Shown here: one piece after another, positions 1 to 11,710 of the stretch
How positions within the stretch are numbered: position 1 is the first letter of the stretch
How the letters are laid out: each line of letters opens with the position of its first letter
Source of the DNA: Gnetum montanum
Taxonomy: Eukaryota; Streptophyta; Gnetopsida; Gnetales; Gnetaceae
DNA: 60,544 bases
Direction: 5' to 3'
Assembly: GCA_015680685.1 (NCBI GenBank)
Contig: MNCI01001005.1
Location: forward strand, 1-60,544
Made by a program: the position numbers and the translations under genes
Notes under the pieces: generated by a model
Told to the model about the DNA's origin: nothing
Seen by the model: only the letters and a program-made list of their open reading frames with translations
The model's database searches: none

Positions 1-1060
1 ATCTTAGAGAAATCCTTTATAAATTTCTTGTAATATCCTGCTAAATTCAATAAACTTTTAACTTTATTCATCATGGTTGAAACAAGTTAATCTTTAATCA
101 CTACTATCCTAGAAAGATCCATAACTATACCTTCTCCCAAAACCACATGATCAAGAAGCTCTATCTTTGTATTCAAAAATGCACACTTATAAACATAACC
201 ATCTCTCAAATTCTACAATCCTACTCTCAAGTATTTCTTATGTGCCTTTTCATTCTTAGAGTAAATCAAAATTTCATCAATACATATAATGATAAATTAA
301 TATAAATAAGAATGCATCAAATTATTCTTTAAATGCATAAAAAATTCTAGTGCATTAGCGAGTTCAAAAGAGAATAACTAAGAACTCATAATAATTGTAT
401 CTTATTCTAAAGGTTGTTTTAAGTATATTCTCTTCTCATACCTAAATTTGATAATAGTTAGAGTTTAAATCAATCTTAGAAAATACCTTAGCTTCTCTCA
501 ACTAATCAGTCACATCATTGATCTTGGATAGAGGATATTGATTCCTATCTATCACTTAATTCAACTATTTGTAATTAATACACAACCTTAAAATGTCATC
601 ATTCTTCATCACAAATAGCACTAATGCCTCCCAAGGTGAAACACTTGATTAAATCATGTCTTTTCCCAATAGTTCATAAAGTTGTACTTTAAGCTCTATC
701 AACTCCACCAAAAACATCTTGTAAGATGTCCAGGAAATTGGTTGAGTTTAGGCTTGAGTGTAATCTCAAACTCAATCTCTATTTAAGGAGATACTCTAGA
801 AATTTCTTTCTTAAATACATTTAAGAACTTTAGAACCACTAGGATATGTGCTATCTTGTTCTTAGTATCCTCATGTACCAAGATCTTATAACAACCATGA
901 CCATTCTTAAGTACCTATTGAAGCTTCTTGATGGTTAGAAGGTCAAGCTTAATCTTACAATTCAACCATTCATCATACTTTGTAAGCCAATTCATATCAA
1001 GAATCACATCATATTCTCTAAGTTCCATCACTATCTAATCACTACATCACCTATTACCTT
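1..1060 (-). pseudogene. gypsy pol relic (protease linker and reverse transcriptase)
   Basis: The minus-strand translation shows RT landmarks in the expected order. Around 640-500 is a relic of the SPWGAPVLFVKKKDG and LRLCIDYRQLN blocks and of the PLPRIDDL block. Around 300-230 is CIDEILIYSK, where the usual YVDD/FIDD catalytic box has its last Asp changed to Glu. Around 80-1 is LNLAGYYKKFIKDFSK, the thumb motif. Upstream, around 1050-730, EYDVILDMNWLTKYDEWL matches the protease-RT linker of chromovirus-type elements. Several in-frame stops make it non-functional. Family assignment is secure; the lineage within Ty3/gypsy is only a guess (Tekay/del-like). Confidence 0.8.
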
Positions 1061-1099
1061 ATATCAACATCTCTAAAACTACCATACTAGGAGAATGCA

Positions 1100-2330
1100 T
1101 TTTCTAAATTACTAGTGGAGAACACATGGGTGAAGGCTTATGCTATAAATGGATCATAACTCTAGGTTCCATAAAAGAATGATTGGCTCCAAGGTTAAAC
1201 AATATTTAAAAAAGAAGTCATCAATATTACTTGTGGTATTCATGACAGTGTCAGGTTGTTCATCCAAAGGTTGGTCTATCAAATCATAGAATCTACACTT
1301 ATATCTTAATTTCTTGATTATAAATTTCTTATTCCATGAGTTTTTCACTCCATGAGTTTGGTTCTTAACTATTTTGTTTGGGCAATTCTAGCTCTTGTAT
1401 TTGGGCTTACCATAAGAATAGTAATTTGGACACTTACACCTAAGAGGTTGTATCTTACTACACATATGGCACATGGAAGGGAAGTTAAAATGTCTACTAC
1501 TACGGGTACCTCCAAGAGTCCTAGCCTACTTAGAACTACTAAATTTTCTCATGATCTAAGATATCCTCTTGACCTAATTTGGTTTCTTCTTCTTACTGAA
1601 TCCTATAGCCAATGCCATAGTATAAGGTATCTCATACTTAGTCAAATCAAGAGGAATCAAACCTCTATAGAGGGTTTAATCATTCCATCAATAGCATGAT
1701 TGGTCATCTATTCCTCATCATCCTAAAAGTGAGGTTCAAACTACACTAACTAGAGGAAGTTTATAACATACTCAGAAAGATTAATATCTCCTTGCTTCAA
1801 GTTGGATAACTTCTTAGCCTTGACTCTTCTAAAGTCCTCGGATATGTATCTCTCTTTGAAGGCTTTAACAAATTTAGTTCATTCTATCTATCAATGCATC
1901 TAGTTGCTAGCAACCTTGGTTATCTACCACTACTGGTTGGCTACACCCTTAAGTTGATGGGAAACCAAATCATTTTTATTATATTTAGGCATAACCCATT
2001 AATTGGAAAGAATCTTCCACCTCACATAGCCACTTGAAAGCTAGTAATAGATCTTCAACACTATCAAAAGATGGGGATTTCAACTTGCTAAACTACTCAA
2101 TAAACACTTACTCAATGGACCTTCTACCACTAGTGTTTGAGTAATTAGATTGGCACTATTCACCATTTTTAACATTAAACTAATTCTAACTCCTTAGATA
2201 AGTAAACATTCTTCCTCATCATATCATTTTAAGAGACTTTTCCATTGGATTGATTTAGATTTTCCCTATTCATAATCTCAGAGATACCTCTTGATAGCCT
2301 CCTACATCACAAATCTAAGAATACTTAACA
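1100..2330 (-). pseudogene. gypsy gag relic with decayed zinc knuckle
   Basis: This stretch lies between the primer site and the pol relic, where gag belongs. On the minus strand near 1480-1420 a Cys-rich piece reads CHMCSKIQPLRCKCPNYY, in the position of the CX2CX4HX4C nucleocapsid knuckle but with the His lost. The rest gives only short, stop-interrupted frames, so the matrix/capsid part cannot be read with confidence. The plus-strand open frame at 1352-1699 overlaps it and has no family features, so it is treated as chance. Identity rests mainly on position and on the knuckle remnant. Confidence 0.55.
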
Positions 2331-2338
2331 AACCTTTA

Positions 2339-2350
2339 GCTTTGATACCA
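2339..2350 (-). promoter_or_regulatory. Primer binding site, initiator Met tRNA
   Basis: On the minus strand the sequence just inside the LTR reads TGGTATCAAAGC, one base off the usual plant initiator-Met primer site TGGTATCAGAGC. It starts three bases after the LTR end, the normal spacing, and fixes orientation and LTR boundary. Confidence 0.85.
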
Positions 2351-2353
2351 ACT

Positions 2354-5325
2354 TGTAATACCCTACTAACTATGCTCAGCCTAAGAGGACATTACTTAGA
2401 TAAAAATTGAAAAGTGCAAAAAAACACAATATTGCATAATAAAATCAAATGAATGCCAGGAAAATTCAATAGGAAAAAAAAAGTAGGCATCTATGAAATA
2501 AGTGCATAGGAGAAAGGAAAATGTTGCAAAAGACAAAACATTATACAGAAATACAAAGAAAATAACACCATGCATACAAAACCTAATCTTTTCACTAAGA
2601 AAAATAGGATGTGTTCCTATTATCCAATCTAAAAATTATAATAAAATGCTAGAAATATTACAATGGAAATTGAATACATAATACAATATAATGCTAAAAT
2701 AACAATTAACTCAAAAAGAACATTAGGCTTTAATGTTGGATATAATCAGCCAATTTTCAATAACTACATAATAATAAATGTAACATAACTAAAGATCAAA
2801 TCAAAATTCCAAAGGTAGGCAAAGAATAGTACATAATTTCACATATAATAGCAAACTCAACAATTTTAATTGATCATTACAACATAAAATCACAACTTAA
2901 GATACAACCATAATGGTAGAAATAATTAAAATCTAAATAGAAATTTAATCATCAATTGTTTCTTCTAAATCATCCTTGTCACAACCAACATAATTACATA
3001 GAAATCAAAAAAAATCAAGGAAATCAGTTCTAAGATTCAGTAAGATAAATAACTAACAAAATAATGCCTTATGGATTTGATTAGAGACTCAAGTAGCTAT
3101 ACAGCCATACACATGGAATAGTTGCAAATAAAAGTTACCTAAAGAAATACCAATAAAATACAACTAGATAGTAAATAATAATAGTAATAATCATAATAAA
3201 GATCTAGCAAATATTATTCAGTTAATTGAAATTTCACCACTACCCATTAACCAAAAAAATCAAATAAACAAATTGTATTTACCACACTATGCTTCCCACA
3301 TAAGGACTTAGCACATTACCATGATATGCTTCATGTGTGGTCACTGCAAATTGTTAATGTTACTGAAAAATCAAATCTAATGTTAAATGATTAAATGTCA
3401 ACTTAAAAAAATCAATAAATTGTGAGATAATGGAGAAATGAAGCTAAGTAATCAAAGATAAAAAATAAAAATTGTTAAATCTCTAAATGTTGAACTAAAC
3501 CAAGACTAAAATGTACATTCTAATGAAAATTTGAAAATGCAAAAAAAATCCAAATATGGAACTTAAGCTCCTATAGGTCAATCTAAGCTCCAAAAAATGC
3601 TAGAATGTCATCAATTACTATTTCATGTTTTAAGACATTCCAAGAAGTCCTAGAAGTTCCATTTTTAATCATTTTCTTAATTTTTCATTTTCCAAAAGTC
3701 AAGGATCACTTTATAAAAGTTGCTCAATTTTTCATCACAGATTCAAAAATTCTAATGTCATTCATCATAACTTGTATCATGGTTGTGAAATGGGGTCACA
3801 ATGAACTGGGAAGGTATATTTAAGATCCACTCTAGCATGCTGGTCAACAATATCTTTTGGGCCATTAATGTCCAACATTGTTTTAGGGGTCAAAATGTGG
3901 AAAATGAATTGAAACCCTAATTCTATGTTTGACATTTTGGTAGAATTTGGAATAAAGAAAAAACATGGTCAAAATGTGATCAAACCTGATCAAAACATTG
4001 ACTAACTTTTCATGCATGAATCTAGATTTCATAATTGATAAGATTATAGAAAATAATGGTAAAATATTTAGATATGAGAATTTAGGTAATTTGATAAAAA
4101 ATTATTAAGCAAATGGAATAGGAAAAAATATATGAGCATAATAAAAAATAACTAAAAATCATACTAGACGTAAACACCAAAATTACCCCACCTAAAAATG
4201 AGAGCATTGCACAAAATGATTTTCATGTGGCTTCAATCTCCCAAATAGGCTCCAACTCCTAGGCAAAACTTGTAGGTCAATGATGAGATCTAAGTAAGAT
4301 CTAAAATGAGATCTGGAATTATGATTTATACTTAAGTTCTCATTGAAAGTGCAAATCTAGATCTAGCTTCATCTCCAAACTAGCAGAGTCTCCTTCTTTG
4401 GCTCTATCACCTAGATGTCAGCTATGCAATTAGTTGATCTCTCATAGAATAGTTGCTAGGTATATATTTATTTACAAGGGTTTGGTGTCATTGGGTCAAT
4501 GGAGATCTTATGGTAAAAAGATAAATTAAAAAGAAATTCTAATTCTAAAATTATTTTTAAATACTTTTCTAACATTGGTTAGTATCCAATGTTGGTCTAT
4601 TCAGCATCTCCTATAAGAAAATAGCTATGTTTCAACCCATTCTTCTAGTTATGTTTGAGTCCAACCTATTGATAAAGTCCAATGTAAAAAACATAAGCAA
4701 TAAAAAGGCTATTATGAGACCCTCTAAAACATCATCTAAAAAAATTAAAAATTAAAAATAAAATATAAAAATATAAATTATCGAAACAAAGTGTACCAAA
4801 ACCAAAGTAATACCCCATGTGCCAATGACACATGAAGTTCCTAGTATCTACTAATCCAAAATTCTAATAAAAGGTTACTATACATAAGATAAAATTAAAG
4901 GAAAAATTCAAAAATGTAAAATATATAAAAATATATAGAAAATATTAAAAATAATAAAAAAGAAAATAAAACTAAAGAAAAGGAAAATCAAACATTAATA
5001 TATATTATAAGAAAAGAGGCATTTAAAAAGAGGATAGTAATACCCTAGTAGTATGGATCTTGGTTTGGTAACCCAAGTCAAGAGTTTGATTCTACTAGGT
5101 AGCATTGAGTTATAAACTTCTATAAATCTTAGGATGTACCTATGTTTCAACTATTTCGAGTTCCAACACACCCAAAAAGAGGATAACAAAGCACATAGCT
5201 CAAACCACAAAAAGCATAGGCAACTAAAAGAAAAGGTTAATAAAGTATAAGACATAGGTTAGTAAACAAGACATCAAGGATTCAAATGACCAAGGAATAA
5301 GAGTATCTAAGATAAGGGTGTTACA
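2354..5325 (-). repeat. 5' LTR of the first gypsy element (~3.0 kb)
   Basis: On the minus strand the LTR starts TGTAACACCC at 5325 and ends ...ATTACA at 2354, so it has TG...CA ends and is followed by the primer site. It is long and AT-rich, with no coding capacity. The first ~1.2 kb from 2354 aligns by eye with 41789-43081, a second copy. A SINE-like element sits near its start at 5036-5180. The right boundary rests on the canonical start motif only, because the partner LTR is outside the window. Confidence 0.7.
5036..5180 (+). mobile_element. SINE-like element inside the gypsy LTR
   Basis: A block with an A-box-like start (TACCCTAGTAGTATGG), a B-box-like segment (GAGTTTGATTCTACT) about 40 bases on, a GTTATAAA(C/G)TTCTA middle and the tail CTTAGGATGTACCTATG. 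The same order of segments recurs at 38640, 39268, 39880 and 41465. A tRNA-derived SINE is the best explanation; target duplications were not identified. Confidence 0.5.
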
Positions 5326-5759
5326 CTAAGAGTTTTGACTTTTTACTTGTATAAGAAAGACCTTACCTAGATTTACTAGAAGGAAACAATTATTACCATT
5401 ACTCATGTAGGTGTTACGTAATGATTCCCTATGTTTCACTATTAGGTGGTAACACTTTGGTTTGAGGTTAGTTGCACTCTTGGATTGGGAAATGAACCCA
5501 AGAGTATAAGCTAATGAGAGTATCTACAAGAGCACACCCAAGAGGAATGGGAAGAGGACCCACCACAAAAAGAAGTGAAAGCAATGGTTATTGGTTACCT
5601 ACCCTTACCAGAAAACGTATCTCTTTCTTAGATGAAAGAACTACCTTTCTTTAGCACTTTTAACTAGTCACATCTTGGCATGTGCTAGCCTAGGTATAAT
5701 GGCTAGGTAGGTGGTTATTTACTAGTGTAATTGGGATGGAAATATATCTAGAAAATAAG
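5326..5759. other. AT-rich interval, no gene seen
   Basis: No open frame with family features, no RNA gene and no clear repeat end. It is flanked by the gypsy LTR and the dispersed repeat starting at 5760. Confidence 0.5.
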
Positions 5760-6475
5760 CTAAAAATTGTTGCAGTCACCCCTACAATATCTCACATATT
5801 TAAAATATGCAATAAGTAGTTTTTTCCTATTGCTCTCCATGCTTGGAAATAGACATCTAGAATTTATAATAACTTTCAACTGATCATTAATAAAACCATT
5901 CTTGATATATAACTTGCTTTGTCTACTTCTTTTCTTTGCATTTGGAAATGTTTTCAACTATTTGTTCTATACTCTATTTGGAAGCTTCGATGTGTAGATA
6001 TTTTCTAGTAACAGGAGCATAACTATGGCATCTCTTTAGAAGTTAAATACCAACTACTTTAAAATGTTGCTTTTCAACTACAACTTCAAATAAAAAATTC
6101 TCCAAGTGAAAGTTGAATAATTTATTTTTTTTCTATATTATTAATTTCTTTTTTATTTTACTAGCTCAAGGATGGAAACTTTTTTTGCTTTTGTTGTTAT
6201 TTGTTCTTTAATTGTGATTGATGTATTATTTTATGTTTAGAGAAAGTTTTCTCCATTTTTTTTACAAGTAATCCTTGAGTAAGATTGAAAACTGTAAAGG
6301 AGCTTTTAAATAAGGGCAAGGCACAATCCTTTTCTTACCCCATACTAGAGGTTTTTCAGAATTGGTTGTAATGATGAAAACTTAAAAAAGCATTTCAAAA
6401 CCATTAGGCTTTTTCTTTAGACTCTCTTCAATTATATAATGTACTTTAAATTTTTTTAATATTATTATTCATTTT
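5760..6475. repeat. Dispersed repeat, copy 1 (partner at 37800-38495)
   Basis: Roughly 700 bases align by eye with 37800-38495. Shared landmarks in the same order include AATTTATAATAACTTTCA, TTTTCTAG(T/A)AACA(G/A)GAGCATAACTATG and TTTTTTAATATTATTATTCA. The copies are diverged with many small indels. There is no coding frame common to both, so this is an old non-coding repeat of unknown class, perhaps a piece of a large LTR. Confidence 0.6.
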
Positions 6476-6599
6476 TTTAAAGCCTAAATTTTTTAAAAAT
6501 CAAAAACAGGGTAAATCCACCTCTATGAAAGTTAACCTTTTCGTTTTATTTTGTGTATTTTTTTAAAAAGTTAGATAGCGGGGTCAAAACACTAACATC

Positions 6600-7000
6600 A
6601 TGGCATCGAAAATTTATTGACTAAATAAAACAACTGGTTTGAAAAGACTTTTCTAACGACTTTTTTATTCGTTAGGAATCCGACCCTATAAAAGTAACCG
6701 GCACCGTTTGATTTCTTGGATAGCCAAAGCTCCACTTCACTCGCACACAGACAGCTGCTCTAACTGACACCGAAATTCGTCATAATCTACCGTTCTTGTA
6801 CTTCCAAATTTCTATCATCTACCGTTTCTTATGCTTCCGAATTTCTTTCATCTACCGTTTCATCTTCCGTTTTCGTTTCCGCCATTTCTCCATACGCTTT
6901 GTTTACATTTGATCGGCCACAGTCCGCAGGTGCCGCCATTGCAAATAACAGCGGTTTGATGGTGGGGAACGTTTATGTGAAGGTTGCATGGGGTAGGAAC
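6600..7000 (+). promoter_or_regulatory. Promoter-like island with TATA box and CpG
   Basis: In otherwise CpG-poor surroundings this stretch holds many CpG. It has a good TATA box (CTATAAAAG near 6688) and a pyrimidine-rich leader in which the segment ATCTACCGTT recurs three times (about 6785-6860), followed by ATGGTGGGGAACG near 6959. The arrangement looks like a plant core promoter and 5' untranslated leader. The frame after that ATG is short and unrecognised. It could be the first exon of a host gene whose body is lost or lies in diffuse exons, or the regulatory end of an unrecognised mobile element. Confidence 0.35.
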
Positions 7001-9047
7001 ATAACAATGGAAGATTAAATCAAGGTTGGATAGGCCATCGTAATCAGGATTCAGCTATAAAATCAAGATTCAGCTATTAATCTCTCTCGGATTCATGCCG
7101 GGCTTCATCAACGCAGCAGGGCTTTACCAGAATCAGGCCCATCGGTATTAGGTGCTTCAGGTTTTTGTTCAGGTCATGGAACGATGAAATGTTTTGTTTA
7201 TTTTAGTTCTTGGGATGTTATTATGAGATAGATTGATTAGTCTTTGACCTTTGTTAGAATTCTTCATGCGTTGGTAAAAATTCATGTGTTTCGGCTTTAC
7301 TTTCAAAATGGACAATTTGTACAAGGATAACTATGTGAATTCAATCGAATTTTTGACATATCTACTTAATTTTATGTATAGAATTTTAAAACTAAAACCG
7401 GATTTACCTTATTTTGCATCGTAGCCGTTCTTTTAGAGATGTTTTTAATTAAAAAAATTTAAGATTTCATGGGGTTTCCATTAATATAATATCATGTTAA
7501 TATATCAAATTTACCTCTGCATTTTGGCAAGTTTAGCAAGAAGATATAGGCCTTAAATTAAATTCAAGTTCTACTTATAATGTCTAAATAGATGGGCAAA
7601 CTGAAAGAGTATATCAGGGATGAGAAATCATACTCCAAAACTATGTACTTCAATTTCTTTTTAGCATTCCTGTTGCAGTTACCTCCATTGTTGTTGTTGT
7701 TGTTCCAGTTTGTGGCAATGATTGTTGAACCTTGGTGCTCTGATCATGGCTTGGATTCTGTTCTTGGATGATTCCATGTATGATTAGCTTGATGAATAGA
7801 AGTTTCTGCGCACAAGTAGGGGTAGATTTTACCGAATTTCGATGCCAAGCTACAGTAACTCTCTCTCTGCGTGCGTGCAGTGGAGATTTGGTTGAATCCT
7901 GGAAGGAATGGGCTGGTGCAGGTTGCTTTTATAGTATGGGAAAGGTACCATTAAAAAGACGTTTTAAAATTAGTCTTTTATATAATAAATTTTATTTTGC
8001 AATTTTATCCAGGCTATTTGAAAAAAACTTAAATTAGGAAACTCTGGGCTGTAGCATGATCCTACTAGTTCAGTGATACAAGAAGGTAAATGTGATCCAT
8101 TACAAGAACTATGCAAACTATGTTAATATTTTAACCCCTTTCAAAAAAAAACTTTTCCTACAACTCAATTTATGTTTATCTTTTTCTTTTTCAAAAAATT
8201 GTATATCACTTAAGTTTTGATATTGGCTGGCCAAATCCATCCTAAGCTGACATAAAATTAAATTGGATCAACTTTTTTCTTATTTGAAGTCATGCTTTCA
8301 TTAGTGTGCTTTGAAGTTAAGAAAGAGACAAGGGTATTCAAGCTTAGGTTTAAAACTTTCATTTATGAAGCTTTCATGAAAATTGATATAATATAATGAT
8401 TATTTTGTTAAATTTTTTGTGGAAAAACTCATGGGATTTAAGCGCAAAAAAATAAAAAAATAAAAAAGAAGAAGAAAGAATTAGTTCCTATTTTTAGCCT
8501 TTTGGAATTGGTTAGAGTTGGGGACATGGGACCTACAATATTTTTTAAATAATATTTACCTTCAAGATATGTAATCAGATTAAAACTTTCAAACTTATTA
8601 TTGCTCCCTAGAATTTAACCCATAACTTAAAGTTACCAAATTTAGAGCCTTACCAATAGGTTAAAACCTCATGTATCTAACCCTATACCCCTCACTCACA
8701 TCAAGAGAGCTAAGACACACCCCTCTCCCACATGTATCTAACCCTATACCCCATTATCCATATAGTAGGGATAATGTCAAAGCTAATGGCTAAAGCCCCA
8801 ATAGCCTACATATTTTTGTGACGTAATCTTCATATTTCTTTTAGCTTCCATTCTAAAACGGAATCAACCTTCGAACCACTAATAAGGCATACTCTCTATA
8901 CTCTTTTTAGTTTAAAAGAAGCAATATTCTTAAAACTTCAATCTTTGTTCATATACTTCCCAATTGTTGAGAGTAAAGTAGGTATCATGAGTATCAAATA
9001 ACTCAAAGCCCATCCAACAATTATAGACAAGAAGGCTCAATGACTAG
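7000..9047. other. Mostly AT-rich sequence, no supportable gene
   Basis: Contains a short TTG microsatellite near 7690, an 89-codon open frame at 7768-8037 with no recognisable features, and a two-copy direct repeat of about 60 bases with ATGTATCTAACCCTATACCC near 8670 and 8730. Nothing here supports a named gene. Confidence 0.5.
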
Positions 9048-9968
9048 TGATGAGCGGTAGGGTATTCCAACACTCTACTATACAAGTCATGAGCACACAT
9101 GCACAACTAGATCATAATTCATGGATGGACAATGTAAGTATGCTAGAAGTTGATAATCGATTCATGATCATTGTCTTCCCACTTTGAGTTAGTGAAGTCC
9201 AAGTGTATGGTTTAACTCTAAGTGAGGCATATGATATCTAGATGTTGTTGGTTGATGTTACTTCTAAGTGCAAACCTATTGAAAATGAGAATTAATTCTA
9301 AGTTTAAGTGATAATAGAAATGCAAATCTACTCTATCCTATGATGATGAGCAATTGTTCTTGGCTTGCCATACAAGTCTTGGGCTCATGTAACTATTATT
9401 GGATTACCATGTATTATTCTATTGGAAAAACGAAGTAATAACACTACTAGGATTACCAAATGATTACACTTATAGGCTTGAAACCAATCGTACTCCTTCC
9501 ACCTTACTAGTAAATGTGAATAGTAAATTATTTTAGAAATGTAAACAACTATACTAAAGTAAGCATATTAAAGAAATTACAATTAAACTAAGTAAAGAAA
9601 TTAGATAAGTAAAAAAAAAGAAACTAATTGAATGCTGCAATGATGGAAAACAATCTTGATCTTTATTACCATTCATGAATTGTGCCCAAGTATAATCCAC
9701 TCAAATAAAATTCTTTTCAACTATTCAATACCACATTGGAGGCATTCACTCTATTGCTAAGTGTAAACTATGAAAACAAACTACTTTTCCCTAAGACTTG
9801 AAATGAAAATTTATTGGTGCAATCAAGTGTTGATATTTATAAGGGTGACTAAGACCCATTACATCACATCAACAATGACATATGTAGAGCTACAATGTTG
9901 TAGATACGATATTGTAAATGTGATATCATAGATATGATATTGTGGCTCATCAAAAATAGGTTTTATCA
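9048..9968 (-). repeat. 3' LTR of element A
   Basis: Starts (plus coordinates) TGATGAGCGGTAGGG, the inverted LTR end seen in B, E and G, and ends TTTTATCA next to the PPT TACCCCCACAACT. The minus-strand TATA box TATAAATA is at 9841-9834. GATATC/GATATT motifs lie between TATA and the LTR start, as in the other copies, but are more decayed. Confidence 0.7.
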
Positions 9969-10849
9969 TACCCCCACAACTAATAAGAAACTTTTTCTTA
10001 AGTTAAATCAAAAGGAGGATAGAATTCCTTACAAAATTAAGAGGTATACTCAAACTATGACATAATGAATTATTTACATGACTACTTGACTTTGAATGCC
10101 TCATTGTGGTTGAAGTGATGTTTTATAAAATCATCATGCATAGCATGATGGATACAATTGACAGTAAACAAAACAAAATAAAATAGAATGAAAGATCTTG
10201 AGGCAGTCTTCAATTTCCTGATAGTGGTGGCTCCTCCATCAGCTTCTATTCCTTGTCATTGGGCTTTTGGAATTAGTAATGGTTAAGAAATACCCGAAGC
10301 TTCTTTTCCTTTAACCTAGGATCATGTACTATCCATGCAAATTCTGCAATGTTTAATGACATTACTATTTCTCATTGGCATTGTAGCTATAGAAACATCT
10401 TATTTGCTTTAACATACCAAGCCACAAATTGCCTTCTTTCTTCTTCAAATTCTTTGGTCACCTTTCACAATTCTTGATAATTAGTCATTTGATGGATTAG
10501 GTTTGCTGGTATGTCCTTATAACCTTGGTAGCTAGCTTTTAATATTTCTAATTTAAATTTTGCAACATGCAGTTTCTTTAGACATATTTTCTATCTACAA
10601 ACTCCTTTTTGTATAATGTACACATGGTAGCTACCTATTTCTCTAGCTTGTTTTTTGGTCTACCTTCTATTAACACGGCTAGATTAGCATACTAAAGATT
10701 CACTAATCTCATGCACTCTATGAGATCCTTAATCTATACGTCTTTATTCTTCACTTTAGCTTCGTGGACATGGGTGATGCTATCTAGAATTGGCTACTAG
10801 TGTTGTGTCTATGTTGTGATTGAACTAATTTTTGGCTTTGGCCATCTAG

Positions 10850-11710
10850 AGTTCTTTTATAATAATTTGTTTATACATGTCCACCTAGTCTATAAAGTGT
10901 TCCTTGAACCTTTCATGCTTCTCAACCTCATTCAGAAATGCATTGATATCAATAGCTAATTTTTGTCTAATAGTGCAAACTTCTTCCATTGAAAAGGTTT
11001 AGTTCTCTTTGGCCAACTTGTTCATGTTTTAGTTGACTTTGATAAATTATCCCTCCAGTTAATGAATGTTTTCTTTGAGAAGATTTTTCTACTTGTTAAT
11101 ATCTATCAACTGTGTACTATTAGTAGCAAGTTTCTTATTCTCTTCTTCTAAGGAAGTGTTGGCTTTAACATGCACATATGTTTGTGCTTATACCATAGAT
11201 GTATTCCACATAACCTTCTTCTTCTCTATCTCTACTTGAATATTTCTTACTATGAGCTACCTTGCTTGTTTTATTCTAAATGGATCTAACTAGCCTAGGG
11301 ATATATATTGTGCACGGTCTCTTTTTTCTACTTTTAAAGTTGCTAACTCAGCTTGCAACCTCTAGACTTCATTCTTTGCATGCTTTGCCCTTAGTTCCAC
11401 CATGACTAGCTTTTCCTTTGTTGCAATTAGATTGGATTGAACTACAGTGTTATCGCTATGAATATCAAAGAGATTTTACATAACTTGTCCTATCTATAGC
11501 AGTCAATCAAGGACATCTTCATGTTTTGCTAGAGTCATAGATGTTCCAAGTAGCATTTTGACATCTCTTGCTATTGTAATATTTTCCAGTGGCATAATGG
11601 AAACATTAAAGGATTCCTCGATGTGATCATTGATTACTTCTATTGATCCTACTAGATCTTGGTGTTGCATTATCACCACTATGGCTCCTTCTCTAGTTTC
11701 TAGCATAACT
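10850..11710 (-). pseudogene. Coiled-coil protein relic in element A
   Basis: On the minus strand a broken frame reads heptad-like, charged segments, for example RLQAELATLKVEKRDRAQYI around 11390-11290, SLEEENKKLATNS around 11160-11120 and LNEVEKHERFKEHF around 10950-10910. Many interruptions are TAG or TAA, one C-to-T step from Gln codons, so this was probably once a continuous coiled-coil ORF. A 67-codon open piece remains at 11503-11706. It does not match the gag or protease of C and E. It may be an extra ORF carried by this copy; no named family is claimed. Confidence 0.4.

Larger units (their letters stand above)
1..5325 (-). mobile_element. Partial Ty3/gypsy LTR retrotransposon, left part outside the window
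   Basis: Reading leftwards on the minus strand there is an LTR (5325 to 2354), a primer binding site, gag relics, protease-linker relics and reverse transcriptase relics that run off position 1. The order LTR-PBS-gag-PR-RT and the LTR start TGTAACACCC are typical of plant Ty3/gypsy elements with an initiator-Met primer. The coding part has stops throughout and no frame is intact. The 3' LTR must lie outside the window. A truncated second LTR of this family is at 41789-43081. Confidence 0.85.

Noticed and set aside
1352-1699. Plus-strand open frame of 115 codons
   Set aside because: It is antisense to the gag and zinc-knuckle relic of the first gypsy element and has no features of its own.
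5036-5180. A functional tRNA gene
   Set aside because: A- and B-box-like words are present here and in the related copies, but no cloverleaf with paired acceptor stem could be drawn; a SINE-like origin fits better.
7768-8037. Eighty-nine-codon open frame downstream of the promoter-like island
   Set aside because: About 800 bases from the island, with no recognisable domain, mixed composition and no splice logic linking it to the leader.
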